From contig NZ_AP028065.1 of NCBI RefSeq assembly GCF_030297135.1, forward strand, positions 2,046,001-2,110,000: a DNA stretch of 64,000 nt, written 5' to 3'. Below are positions 53,884-62,667 of the stretch, piece after piece. The notes beneath the pieces were generated by a model. That model ran no database searches. It was not told where the DNA came from and saw only the letters and a list, made by a program, of their open reading frames with translations. Positions within the stretch are counted from its first letter, which is position 1. Each line of letters opens with the position of its first letter. A program made the position numbers and the translations under genes. This DNA is from Pseudoalteromonas apostichopi. GTDB lineage: Bacteria; Pseudomonadota; Gammaproteobacteria; Enterobacterales; Alteromonadaceae.

Positions 53884-55062
53884 ATGACACTTGCCGAGCA
53901 CTTTGCTGCCTTAGATGCACTGCTATTTTCAACCCGCCAATACTGGCAATGTACCGCATTTGATTTTGATGATCTTCCTTGGCCTGAATTAGCCCACTTA
54001 TTATGGGCGCTGGATGACCAACAAGTGAGTGAACTAGATGCCGATCAGCAAGCTTTATATCGTTATTTTGCTGATGAAATTGAAAACATTGAACAGCTGG
54101 CTGAGTTGTGTGAGTTACCTGCTATCAATTTGGCTCGTAATGAGTTTCCGTTTTGGATAAGTAATGGCATTAAAGGCCGTAAATTTGAGCAATTACAAGA
54201 CTTTGTTGCAGCTGTTAGTCAGCAGTCATTTAACCAGCCCGTTTTAGAATGGTGCGCAGGTAAGGGGCATTTAGGTCGTATGTTGGCATTTAATGGAGCG
54301 CCAAGTGTACATAGCATTGAGCTACAACAACACTTGTGTGATCAAGGTCAGCACAGTGCTAAGCAACAGCAATTGGCAATGCAATTTTCACAAGCTGATG
54401 TATTAACCGACGACACCGATGGTTTTTTTGAGCGCCAGCAGCATGCAGTTGCTTTACATGCCTGTGGTCGTTTGCATCAAACATTTATGCAGCAAGCGAG
54501 CAAAGCGAAAACCCAGCAAATCAGCTTTTCACCATGTTGTTATCATTTATTCACAGATAACGCCTATCAAGCAATGAGCGAGCCTGCAAAACAAAGCCAG
54601 CTTGCGCTTACTCATCGCGATTTAAAACTAGCGCTGCAAGAAACTGTGACCGCACCAAGCCGAGTTGATAAGGTAAGAAAAACAGAAGTTGAATGGCGAC
54701 TTGGATTTGATGCATTACGTAAATCACTCACTGGTGAAATGCACTATGTAAGTGTGCCATCAGTGAACAAAGCTATATTTTCTGATTCTTTTGGTTCATT
54801 TTGTTTATGGGCTGCTGAGAAAAAATCATTATCACTGCCTGAAGGTATTGATTACAATAAGTTTTTAACTATAGGTAAAAAACGCAAAAGGGTTACTGAG
54901 CGAGTTGAACTCGTCCGACATGTATTCAGAAGGGCAATTGAAGTTTGGCTCGTGCTCGATCGTGCTTTATATTTGCAACAACAAGGTTATCAAGTAACAG
55001 TTAGTACGTTTTGTGAAAAGCAGCTGACACCAAGGAATATCTTGATCCAAGCTAATTATTAA
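53884..55062 (+). CDS. SAM-dependent methyltransferase-domain protein
   Basis: The 392-residue cytoplasmic protein has a methyltransferase core in the middle: a glycine-rich motif I in VLEWCAGKGHLGRMLA (about residues 120-135), an acidic residue in SIELQ, and SPCCYHLF, a cysteine-rich segment typical of this uncharacterised methyltransferase group (Methyltransf_32-like). The flanking regions are less conserved. The substrate is unknown; RNA or another nucleophile is possible. It ends 18 bases before the carbonic anhydrase gene, so they may be co-transcribed. Confidence 0.8.
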   Translation: MTLAEHFAALDALLFSTRQYWQCTAFDFDDLPWPELAHLLWALDDQQVSELDADQQALYRYFADEIENIEQLAELCELPAINLARNEFPFWISNGIKGRKFEQLQDFVAAVSQQSFNQPVLEWCAGKGHLGRMLAFNGAPSVHSIELQQHLCDQGQHSAKQQQLAMQFSQADVLTDDTDGFFERQQHAVALHACGRLHQTFMQQASKAKTQQISFSPCCYHLFTDNAYQAMSEPAKQSQLALTHRDLKLALQETVTAPSRVDKVRKTEVEWRLGFDALRKSLTGEMHYVSVPSVNKAIFSDSFGSFCLWAAEKKSLSLPEGIDYNKFLTIGKKRKRVTERVELVRHVFRRAIEVWLVLDRALYLQQQGYQVTVSTFCEKQLTPRNILIQANY

Positions 55063-55080
55063 ATACCGTAAAGAGGCGCA

Positions 55081-55743
55081 ATGAGAAAGTTAAAAAATTT
55101 ATTCGAAAATAATAGACGTTGGGCTGCGCGTACGAGTGAAAGTGATCCCGAGTTTTTTAAAATTCTATCAATGCAGCAAAATCCAGAGTACCTGTGGATC
55201 GGTTGTTCTGATTCACGTGTACCTGCAAATGAAATAGTAGACTTGCTACCTGGAGAGTTATTTGTTCATCGAAACGTAGCAAATGTCGTTGTTCATACTG
55301 ATCATAACTGTCTTTCGGTGATGCAATATGCCGTTGAAGTACTTAAAGTGAAGCACATAATGGTCGTTGGCCACTATGGTTGTGGTGGTGTACAGGCGGT
55401 ATTGAACGGAGCGAGTTTTGGTTTAATTGATAACTGGCTTCGTCATGTAGGTGATGTAAAAGAAAAACACATTGAACAACTCAACTCATTACCAGAACAA
55501 GAGCGTTTAAATAGCCTGATAGAACTCAACGTTATTGAACAAGTACGTAATGTTTGCCGTACTAATATCGTCCAAGATGCCTGGGCAAAAGGTCAAGATT
55601 TAACAATCCATGGTTGGGTTTATGGTTTAGCCAATGGCCACCTTAATGATTTAGAGTCGGTAGTAACTTGTGCTGAAGAAGCCAGTGATACATACGGAAT
55701 TGCGGTTAAGCGTGTTTTCGAACGCGTTGCCGAAAAAAGTTAA
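55081..55743 (+). CDS. can: Beta-class carbonic anhydrase
   Basis: This zinc enzyme interconverts CO2 and bicarbonate. The 220-residue protein matches E. coli Can in length and numbering. Zinc ligands are C42, H98 and C101, and the gating pair D44-R46 lies in CSDSR. The HYGCGG motif and VHRNVANVV are intact. It is followed by a palindromic bidirectional terminator. Confidence 0.97.
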   Translation: MRKLKNLFENNRRWAARTSESDPEFFKILSMQQNPEYLWIGCSDSRVPANEIVDLLPGELFVHRNVANVVVHTDHNCLSVMQYAVEVLKVKHIMVVGHYGCGGVQAVLNGASFGLIDNWLRHVGDVKEKHIEQLNSLPEQERLNSLIELNVIEQVRNVCRTNIVQDAWAKGQDLTIHGWVYGLANGHLNDLESVVTCAEEASDTYGIAVKRVFERVAEKS

Positions 55744-55758
55744 TACCGAATATGGTAG

Positions 55759-55791
55759 AAAAAAGGAGAGCTAATTAGCTCTCCTTTTTTA
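55759..55791. terminator. Bidirectional terminator between can and ubiK
   Basis: GGAGAGCTAA and TTAGCTCTCC form a perfect palindrome with A tracts before and TTTTTT after, placed between convergent genes. It should terminate transcription in both directions. Confidence 0.92.
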
Positions 55792-56052
55792 TTGTTCGTC
55801 TTGTTTGCTAGCAAGTTGCTGCTCAAGTAAAGCAACTTTCTCTTCAAGCTCAGTGAGTTTCTCACGAGTACGAATAAGTACTTGGCTTTGAATATCAAAC
55901 TCATCACGGCTTACAAAGTCCATCTCAGCAAGTTTGTTTTGAATAGCTTGCTTAGTCTTGCCTTCGACTGTTTCGGCAAGGTTTTTCACGCCTTGTGGCA
56001 TGTTATCAGTGATTTGCTTAGCGATTTCTTCAAGTTTTGCTGGGTTAATCAT
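55789..56052 (-). CDS. ubiK: Ubiquinone biosynthesis accessory factor UbiK
   Basis: UbiK (YqiC/BMFP family) supports the late ubiquinone steps with UbiJ. The 87-residue protein starts MINPAKLEEIAKQI, has a short amphipathic helix, then DFVSRDEFDIQSQVL and a C-terminal coiled coil (LEEKVALLEQQL). A longer reading from 56184 adds 44 residues with no conserved sequence and would run into the rep promoter region, so I chose ATG 56052. It is divergent from rep. Confidence 0.92.
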   Translation of the reverse strand: MINPAKLEEIAKQITDNMPQGVKNLAETVEGKTKQAIQNKLAEMDFVSRDEFDIQSQVLIRTREKLTELEEKVALLEQQLASKQDEQ

Positions 56053-56163
56053 CTTCGTCCCTTGAGTCACGTAAAAAAACAATCTTACCTTATTGGCTAG
56101 GCGTAGTGTAGTGATTACGGTAAAATTGCCCGTCCTATCTTTGGATAATTTCTTTAGGGGCTT

Positions 56164-58176
56164 ATGAAACTCAACCCAAAACAAGATGAAGCGGTAAAAT
56201 ATATCAGTGGACCGTGTCTGGTATTAGCCGGTGCGGGTTCAGGTAAAACGCGTGTTATTACTAATAAAATTGCTTACTTGGTGCAAAAGTGTGAGTACCA
56301 AGCACGTAATATTGCCGCAGTTACATTTACCAATAAAGCTGCAAAAGAAATGCGTGAGCGTGTAACGCAAACACTGGGCAAGCAAGAGTCGAAAGGCTTA
56401 TGGGTTTCAACGTTTCATACGCTTGGGCTTGAGATTATCAAAAAAGAGTTAACTACTTTAGGTTTTAAACCTGGTTTTTCGTTGTTTGATGACCAAGATA
56501 CCAACCAGTTATTAGCTGAGCTGACCGAAGAAGAGCTTAAAAAGGACAAAGATTTACTTAACCTGCTGAAGATGCAAATAGGTAGTTGGAAGAACGAATT
56601 GATTCTACCTGAGCGTGCTGTTAGCGAAGCCCGTGAGCCGCAAAAAGCGTTATTTGCTCAGTTATATGCTCGTTATCAAAATCAACTGCGCGCCTATAAT
56701 GCCCTTGATTTTGATGATCTGATCATGATCCCAACTTTATTGCTTAGTCAAAATGTCACGGCACGTGAGCGCTGGCAACAGCGTTTTCGTTACTTGCTGG
56801 TGGATGAGTATCAAGATACGAATACTAGTCAGTATCAGCTAGTTAAGCTATTAGTGGGTGAACGAGCCCGGTTTACCGTGGTAGGCGATGATGATCAATC
56901 TATCTACTCATGGCGTGGTGCAAAGCCACAAAATCTGGTGCTATTGAGTAAAGATTTTCCGGGCTTACGTTTAATTAAGCTAGAACAAAACTACCGAAGT
57001 GCTGGACGAATTCTTAAAGCTGCAAATATTCTGATTGCTAATAACCCGCATGAGTTTGATAAAAAGCTATTCAGTGAACTTGGTTATGGTGAGCCCATTA
57101 AAGTAATTGGTTGCCGAGATGAAGAGCATGAATCTGAGCGAGTGGTTGCAGAGATCATTTCTCATAAATTCATGAAGCGCACTAGTTATAAAGATTATGC
57201 GATTTTATACCGTGGTAACCACCAAGCGCGAGTGTTTGAAAAAGCACTCATGAGTAACCGTATTCCTTATAAAATCAGCGGCGGTATGTCGTTTTTCTCT
57301 CGCTCAGAAATCAAAGATATCATGGCGTACTTGCGCTTATTGGTGAATCAAGACGACGACAACGCATTTTTACGTATTGTTAATACGCCACGTCGTGAGA
57401 TTGGTACTGTCACACTGGAAAAGCTAGGTACCCTTGCTAATGAAAAGCATATCAGCTTATTTGCTGCATGCTTTGAGCCTGAGCTTGCGCACCGATTAAA
57501 AGGGCGTGGCTTTAATGCCTTAGCTGGCTTTGCCCGTTGGGTAGTTGAGCTATCTGATAATGCAGTTCGGGGTGATACCCTTGAAGCAGTAAAAGAACTA
57601 GTTAGACAAATTAATTACGAAGCTTATCTATATGAGTCATCTCCGAGTGCAAAAGCTGCTGAAATGCGCATGAAAAACGTCTCAGAGCTATATCGTTGGA
57701 TCACCGATATGCTGACAGGTGATGCAGATAACCCACCGCTGAACCTTGCTGAGGTGGTTAGTAAACTGACCTTGCGCGATATGCTTGAGCGTAACGAAGA
57801 AGAGGACGAATCTGATGCCGTGCAATTACTAACATTACATGCTTCAAAAGGCTTAGAGTATCCGTATGTGTTCATGGTTGGCATGGAAGAGGGCTTATTA
57901 CCGCACCAAGTAAGTATTGATGAAGATAACGTTGAAGAAGAGCGTCGTCTTGCCTATGTAGGAATTACACGCGCCCAGCAAGAGCTAGTAATGACCTATG
58001 CTAAAATACGTCGTCAGTTTGGTGAAACCTCAGACACAGAGCTAAGTCGCTTTGTGCAGGAGTTACCACAAGATGACTTAGCCTTTGAAGCGAAGAAGCC
58101 ACCTTCCTCACAAGCTGAGCGTATGGAGAAAGGCCAGGCACGAGTGGCTAATCTAAGAGCGATGCTTAAGAAGTAA
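56164..58176 (+). CDS. rep: ATP-dependent DNA helicase Rep
   Basis: Rep is a 3'-5' helicase that helps the replisome pass protein roadblocks. The 670-residue UvrD-like protein has Walker A in AGAGSGKTRV (residues 22-31, K28), LVDEYQDTN (motif II), GDDDQSIYSWRGA (motif III) and the TLHASKGLEYPYVF and YVGITRAQ motifs. Length matches E. coli Rep (673). The start has a TTAGGGGCTT site upstream. Its last 11 bases overlap the convergent gene. Confidence 0.96.
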   Translation: MKLNPKQDEAVKYISGPCLVLAGAGSGKTRVITNKIAYLVQKCEYQARNIAAVTFTNKAAKEMRERVTQTLGKQESKGLWVSTFHTLGLEIIKKELTTLGFKPGFSLFDDQDTNQLLAELTEEELKKDKDLLNLLKMQIGSWKNELILPERAVSEAREPQKALFAQLYARYQNQLRAYNALDFDDLIMIPTLLLSQNVTARERWQQRFRYLLVDEYQDTNTSQYQLVKLLVGERARFTVVGDDDQSIYSWRGAKPQNLVLLSKDFPGLRLIKLEQNYRSAGRILKAANILIANNPHEFDKKLFSELGYGEPIKVIGCRDEEHESERVVAEIISHKFMKRTSYKDYAILYRGNHQARVFEKALMSNRIPYKISGGMSFFSRSEIKDIMAYLRLLVNQDDDNAFLRIVNTPRREIGTVTLEKLGTLANEKHISLFAACFEPELAHRLKGRGFNALAGFARWVVELSDNAVRGDTLEAVKELVRQINYEAYLYESSPSAKAAEMRMKNVSELYRWITDMLTGDADNPPLNLAEVVSKLTLRDMLERNEEEDESDAVQLLTLHASKGLEYPYVFMVGMEEGLLPHQVSIDEDNVEEERRLAYVGITRAQQELVMTYAKIRRQFGETSDTELSRFVQELPQDDLAFEAKKPPSSQAERMEKGQARVANLRAMLKK

Positions 58177-60730
58177 TGAATTGTGCGCTAGGTGCTTCGT
58201 GCTCGAAGGGAGCCAGCGCATGCTGTTTACCAATAAACAGCGATAATCCGTGCTTATCTAGCAAAGTGCGGTAGTTAAAAATCGACGGACCTTTAGCTAT
58301 TACTTGGATATTTTGCAGCTTAGTGATAGCTAAAACACCTTGTAGTTGCAAATGATAATTCTCTTGCTGTAGAACACGCTTACTGAATGTTGAACTCAAC
58401 AATAAGTAATCGAACTGGAACTCAGTTAATAAGTTTAACTCACAGCGATCTTTAGCAAATTCATTTAAACCAATCGAAAACCCTTGTGCGACCAAGCTTT
58501 TTAAGTTTTCAATTTGTATCGCTGAAGCGTAACGAATTTCTTGTTCGTTGAACAATAAACACATTCTATTTGAATCGTGTGCGTTTAATAACTTACACAG
58601 TGCCTGAAAGTTAATACGCTCTAAAACTAATCCTGAACAAGAAAACAGTACTTTTTCGAGTTGGCTGTTACTTGCTAGGGAAAAGGCTTGTTTTAGTAGA
58701 TTAAGCTCAACTTCGAAGTGCTGAACACGATCGGTCGCAAATTTTTTGAGTACTTCAAAGCTAGTGCTACCAAGCACAGGGTGCTCACCAAATGCTTCTA
58801 GTAAAGACTCAGCGTGAGTTTTTTCATCCAAGGTAATGATTTCTGCACATCTAAAGTGCATAGGCAAATCATCTAGGTGATGCATATTCTCTACATCATG
58901 CTGTACATTACTGGCATTAAGCAGTGGATGAAAACACTCAAAGCGATTTCGGCCTGCATTTTTGGCGTAATACATCGCGGCATCCGCATCGCGAATAATT
59001 TCATCAGTGTGTTTGTAGCTTGGTTTTGAGTAGGTGATACCAATACTGGCACCACTTTGAATACATTGACCTTTCATACAGAAAGGTTTTTTCATAATTT
59101 CGATGATACGTTTTGCAACATCTTGGGCTTGCTGTTGTTCAGTTAAGTGAGTTAGCAATACCACAAATTCATCACCACCTAAGCGTGCGAGTAGATCATG
59201 CTCACGAATACAATGCGAGAAAGACTCTGCAACACCAATTAAAAATTGGTCACCTGCCTGATGACCAAGGTGATCGTTTATATCTTTAAATTTATCAAGG
59301 TCAATAAATAGCACCGCAAATTGCTGCTCTGGGTAGCGCTGGTAATGCTGCAATGTTTTTTCAAGCTGAGTTAAGAATAAACTGCGATTAGGTAAACTAG
59401 TTAATGAGTCGTGGTGTGCATCGTGATACAACTGTTGTTCTATTTTTTTTCGCTCTTCAATTTGCATTTGCAGGTGCATATTAGCTTGGCGAAGCTCTTT
59501 AGTTTTTTCAGTGACTCGATGTTCCAATTTTTGGTGACTGAGCTTTAACTCTTGGTTGGCTAGATGAGTTTGGATAACGTTAGCAATTTGATGTGATACA
59601 AATGTAATTAGCTCACAATCATCCTGACTAAACTCATGTTTATTATTATAAGCTTGGCAAACAATGAGACCTATAACACCTTGCGAAGTTTTGAGCGGAG
59701 CACCTAACCAACTAGTCGCAGTGCGCTCTGATGGAACATTAACAGGCCTCTCTACAACGCCAAGTTTGATGAGCTCTTTTGCTCTTTCACTGTCTATGAC
59801 CTGGCACTTTTCAGTGCTGAGAACCAGTTCACTGTAGCCTTTAGCAAATGGTCGTGGTTTGCCATTATCGTTAAACTCATCGACGCAATAAGGAAAACTC
59901 AACCAATGAGATTGTTGGTCATACAATGCGATGTATAAGTTATCTGCATAGGTAATATTTTTGATAATGCTATGAACATGCTGATATACATCATCAAGGT
60001 TTTTACTTTGCGTTGCCAGCTCTGATATTTTGAATAGCAGTTGTTGGCGTTCGAGAGCATTTTTGCGCTGTTGAATTTCGTCGTTAAGTGCTTGGTTACT
60101 TTGAGTTAATGCACGGGTTCGAATTTTAACTTCAGACTCTAGTAGTTCACGCTTTTTCACTCGTTCAATTGCTGTTGCTAAGTACAGTGACATAGCTTCT
60201 AGCAATTCAATTTGTTGCTCTGAATAGCATTGGTTTATGTCGTAGCTTTGCGCAACCATTACGCCAATAATGACTTTTTCACGGTAGACGGGTACGCCTA
60301 CCCAGTGCTCTGCAGGTGTACCAAAACATTTAAGTAAGCCTTGTTCAACAGCTTGCTCAGTCTGTTGTTTGGTAAAGTAGCTGGTTTTACCTTGCTTGAA
60401 TACGTAACCCGTTAAGCCTTCTTTGAAGTACTGCTCATACTTTAATGGTACAGAAAGACCATCTTTTTCATCAGCGAAATAAGACAACTCAAGAGTATCG
60501 TAAACCGGGTTATGCAATACAACGAAGAAGTTTTTACTCGGAATATAGTCTTGTAAAATATTATGAATAGCGGGATAGAGCAGGGTTAATTCGGCAACAG
60601 TACTTGCTTGCTCTGATAATTGTAAAAGAGCATTTTGCAAGTGATGTGATTGCTTATACTTTTGTAAAAGCGATTTTAAGCGAGCATTCTTACGGGCTAG
60701 CTTATCAATGTGTGTTGCTGAATCTTCCAA
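58166..60730 (-). CDS. GAF-GAF-GGDEF protein with a degenerate EAL domain
   Basis: The 854-residue cytoplasmic protein has two GAF domains (about residues 35-195 and 230-395), a coiled coil, and a GGDEF domain with intact GGDEF (518-522) and the product-inhibition site REHD (509-512). The last 230 residues keep the layout of an EAL domain (for example GFSIGLNEFAKDRCELNLL in place of DDFGTG). However, the E-A/V-L motif and other metal-binding residues are gone. It is therefore predicted to make c-di-GMP, not to break it. The EAL part may bind a ligand or partner. Its 3' end overlaps rep by 11 bases, on the opposite strand. Confidence 0.9.
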   Translation of the reverse strand: MEDSATHIDKLARKNARLKSLLQKYKQSHHLQNALLQLSEQASTVAELTLLYPAIHNILQDYIPSKNFFVVLHNPVYDTLELSYFADEKDGLSVPLKYEQYFKEGLTGYVFKQGKTSYFTKQQTEQAVEQGLLKCFGTPAEHWVGVPVYREKVIIGVMVAQSYDINQCYSEQQIELLEAMSLYLATAIERVKKRELLESEVKIRTRALTQSNQALNDEIQQRKNALERQQLLFKISELATQSKNLDDVYQHVHSIIKNITYADNLYIALYDQQSHWLSFPYCVDEFNDNGKPRPFAKGYSELVLSTEKCQVIDSERAKELIKLGVVERPVNVPSERTATSWLGAPLKTSQGVIGLIVCQAYNNKHEFSQDDCELITFVSHQIANVIQTHLANQELKLSHQKLEHRVTEKTKELRQANMHLQMQIEERKKIEQQLYHDAHHDSLTSLPNRSLFLTQLEKTLQHYQRYPEQQFAVLFIDLDKFKDINDHLGHQAGDQFLIGVAESFSHCIREHDLLARLGGDEFVVLLTHLTEQQQAQDVAKRIIEIMKKPFCMKGQCIQSGASIGITYSKPSYKHTDEIIRDADAAMYYAKNAGRNRFECFHPLLNASNVQHDVENMHHLDDLPMHFRCAEIITLDEKTHAESLLEAFGEHPVLGSTSFEVLKKFATDRVQHFEVELNLLKQAFSLASNSQLEKVLFSCSGLVLERINFQALCKLLNAHDSNRMCLLFNEQEIRYASAIQIENLKSLVAQGFSIGLNEFAKDRCELNLLTEFQFDYLLLSSTFSKRVLQQENYHLQLQGVLAITKLQNIQVIAKGPSIFNYRTLLDKHGLSLFIGKQHALAPFEHEAPSAQFITS

Positions 60731-60882
60731 TGATTTAGAACCAGATCTTATTGTTGTTTAAATTTCGTCCTATATAGTTCCACTTTTTTATTAGATCGTC
60801 AAGTAACAGATGTTAACAAAATGGTAATTTATTATGGGTCTGAATTGGCTACAGAGCTAGCTTAGCGCTTTAAAATAGACAT

Positions 60883-60910
60883 AAAAAAAGGGCCTAATAA
60901 AATTAAGCCC
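60883..60910 (-). terminator. Intrinsic terminator after cytochrome c5 gene
   Basis: On the minus strand GGGCTTAA and TTAGGCCC form an 8-bp stem with one mismatch, followed by TTTTTTT. It separates the cytochrome gene from the GGDEF gene, which lies downstream on the same strand. Confidence 0.82.
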
Positions 60911-60931
60911 TTAGTATTAGTTTTAAAACTA

Positions 60932-61324
60932 TTACTTGCTAGTCATGAAATCGATAGCAGCGCTGATTTCATCTTCAGAACAATCCATACACGTACCTTT
61001 AGGAGGCATTGCGTTGAAACCGTTAAGCGCGTGATCTAAAAGTGTATCTTTACCTTTAGCGATACGAGGAGCCCAATCATCAGCTGATTTAGGAGCACCT
61101 AGTGCGCCAGTACCATGACAAGCAAAACAAGCTGCTTGGTAAACTTGCTCACCAGAACGAGGACCTGTAGGCTCAGCAGCGGCCGCAGCTTTATCACCTT
61201 CTAGATATACAGAACCAATTGGCGCTAGACGCTTTTTAATTGCATCTTCAGTCAAAGAGTTGTCATACGCTTGTGCATATGCCGTTGTTGCTAGCAGTAA
61301 TAATGCAGCTGATAGTTTTTTCAT
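60932..61324 (-). CDS. Cytochrome c5 (class I, periplasmic)
   Basis: The 130-residue protein has a signal peptide (ending AQA), one haem c site CFACH (C66, C69, H70), a Met ligand in NAMPPKG (M106), and the extra cysteine pair CMDC (112, 115) that forms a disulfide in cytochrome c5. It probably carries electrons in the periplasm toward a terminal oxidase. It is a single-gene unit with its own terminator. Confidence 0.93.
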   Translation of the reverse strand: MKKLSAALLLLATTAYAQAYDNSLTEDAIKKRLAPIGSVYLEGDKAAAAAEPTGPRSGEQVYQAACFACHGTGALGAPKSADDWAPRIAKGKDTLLDHALNGFNAMPPKGTCMDCSEDEISAAIDFMTSK

Positions 61325-61464
61325 TTTGCCTTGCTCACTTCGATTTGAACGTGATCAATCACGATATCTGACGGAAATTAGAACGATTATAACGCTAAGC
61401 CACAATTTATAAAATGATCTAAAAGGCTTTTTCTATAGAAAAACCTTCATTTTTTGCGTTAGCG

Positions 61465-61492
61465 CAAGAAAAGCCTGCATTAGATGCTGGCT
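61465..61492 (-). terminator. Candidate terminator after elbB
   Basis: On the minus strand AGCCAGCAT-CTA-ATGCAGGCT forms a stem with one mismatch, followed by TTTTCTT. It lies 14 bases beyond the elbB stop. Confidence 0.65.
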
Positions 61493-61505
61493 ATTTGCCC
61501 GATTA

Positions 61506-62156
61506 TTAAGCGAGTTCTAATACTTTTTTTACTAATTTTTCGATACCTGCGTCAGCATCTAAAATGCTTTGTGCCAACATATAAGCAGGGGTTGTGACCA
61601 CTTTATGCTGCTGATCAACAACGATCTCATTAACTGCACAGTTCTGATGTGCACCGCCAAGCTGCTCGATAGCTGCTGCTGTATCAGCGTCGTTACCAAT
61701 GGTGGTTTTGACACCCTTGCCATATATAAGTGGAAGCATCGCAGGGGCAATGCAAATATACCCAGCCGCTTTATTGGCCTCGACAAAGGCTTTCGCAGTT
61801 GTAAGTACATCACTTTGAACTTGGGCATCTACGCCCTTGACTGCAAAATCTGATAAGTTTTTCGCGGCACCAAAACCACCTGGTACAATCAAAGCGTCGA
61901 ATTCATTTACATTTAGCTCTGTAAGGGCTTTAATTTCACCACGTGCAATGCGAGCAGCTTCAACTAACACATTACGGTTAGGTGCCATTTCTTCACCTGT
62001 TAGGTGATTAATGGTATGCATTTGTTCAATATCAGGTGCGAAGCACTCATAGCTCGCGCCTGCTTTGGCTATATGTAATAAAGTTAATACTGACTCATTG
62101 ATCTCTGCGCCGTCGTAAACGCCGCAACCTGCTAAAATAACTGCCACTTTTTTCAT
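61506..62156 (-). CDS. elbB: ElbB, DJ-1/PfpI-family glyoxalase
   Basis: ElbB (isoprenoid-biosynthesis protein with amidotransferase-like domain) has glyoxalase III-type activity. The 216-residue protein begins with KKVAVILAGCGVYDGAEINE, has PGGFGAAKNLSDFAVKG, and the family cysteine in YICIAPAMLPLIYG. Length matches E. coli ElbB (217). It is a single gene with an AAGGAGAG ribosome site upstream. Confidence 0.95.
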   Translation of the reverse strand: MKKVAVILAGCGVYDGAEINESVLTLLHIAKAGASYECFAPDIEQMHTINHLTGEEMAPNRNVLVEAARIARGEIKALTELNVNEFDALIVPGGFGAAKNLSDFAVKGVDAQVQSDVLTTAKAFVEANKAAGYICIAPAMLPLIYGKGVKTTIGNDADTAAAIEQLGGAHQNCAVNEIVVDQQHKVVTTPAYMLAQSILDADAGIEKLVKKVLELA

Positions 62157-62307
62157 TTTTGAACTCTCCTTAATGCGATTAGCTTTAGTTTAACAAGGAT
62201 ACGAGTCAGCCGACAAAATAAAAAATTTTTGTAGCTCGATAACTCGCAAAGCGTTATGAATAGCTGTTTATGCCTTTTTATAAATTACTAACGAAAAAAA
62301 AAGTATA

Positions 62308-62331
62308 AAGGATCGCTATGATCTTTGATCC
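62308..62331. promoter_or_regulatory. GATC cluster upstream of polA
   Basis: Three GATC sites lie in a 24-base stretch (GGATCgctatGATCtttGATCC). Dam/SeqA-sensitive clusters like this occur near origins and DnaA-controlled genes. Its function here is an inference. Confidence 0.45.
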
Positions 62332-62534
62332 ATTATGCTAGAATACTCCCCCGGTTATGAAAAGGGATGTTAATTCGGTATCGAATAAGCAAAAGGTTAT
62401 CGCTACTAAAACCGTTTTCCACATCGGACTAAAATAATAAAAAAAGAACGTCGTAATATCTTTTTTAAATCAAAACATGAACTTACTAAAATTTCCTAAA
62501 TGTTTTTTCATTTTGGGAGAATTAACTCTGTCTG

Positions 62535-62555
62535 TTATCTACAAAGTTATCCACA
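62535..62555 (+). promoter_or_regulatory. Two tandem DnaA boxes upstream of polA
   Basis: TTATCTACA (62535-62543, one mismatch) and TTATCCACA (62547-62555, perfect consensus) are 12 bases apart in the same orientation, about 110 bases before polA. DnaA is reported to stimulate polA in E. coli, so direct control by DnaA is plausible. Confidence 0.7.
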
Positions 62556-62667
62556 ACTTGCTCTTTAATAAACCTCTATTGGTTAATAATTCACAGTCGT
62601 TTTCTTGATGGCCTTATGGCATGCTTACAAACAATTTAATGTTATTCAATTAGGATCCAATTTCACC

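Larger units (their letters stand above)
62157..62667. other. 511-base gap upstream of polA
   Basis: No gene is visible. The region contains a GATC cluster (62308-62331) and two DnaA boxes (62535-62555). AT-rich stretches and possible promoters for elbB (minus) and polA (plus) lie here. The consensus promoter for polA is not obvious. Confidence 0.6.

Noticed and set aside
56053..56184. 44-residue N-terminal extension of ubiK
   Set aside because: The extension has no family resemblance and crosses the rep start; the family begins with MINPAK.
62300..62600. Possible chromosomal origin (oriC)
   Set aside because: Only two DnaA boxes and one GATC cluster are present, without the AT-rich 13-mer array and without dnaA or mnmG next to it.
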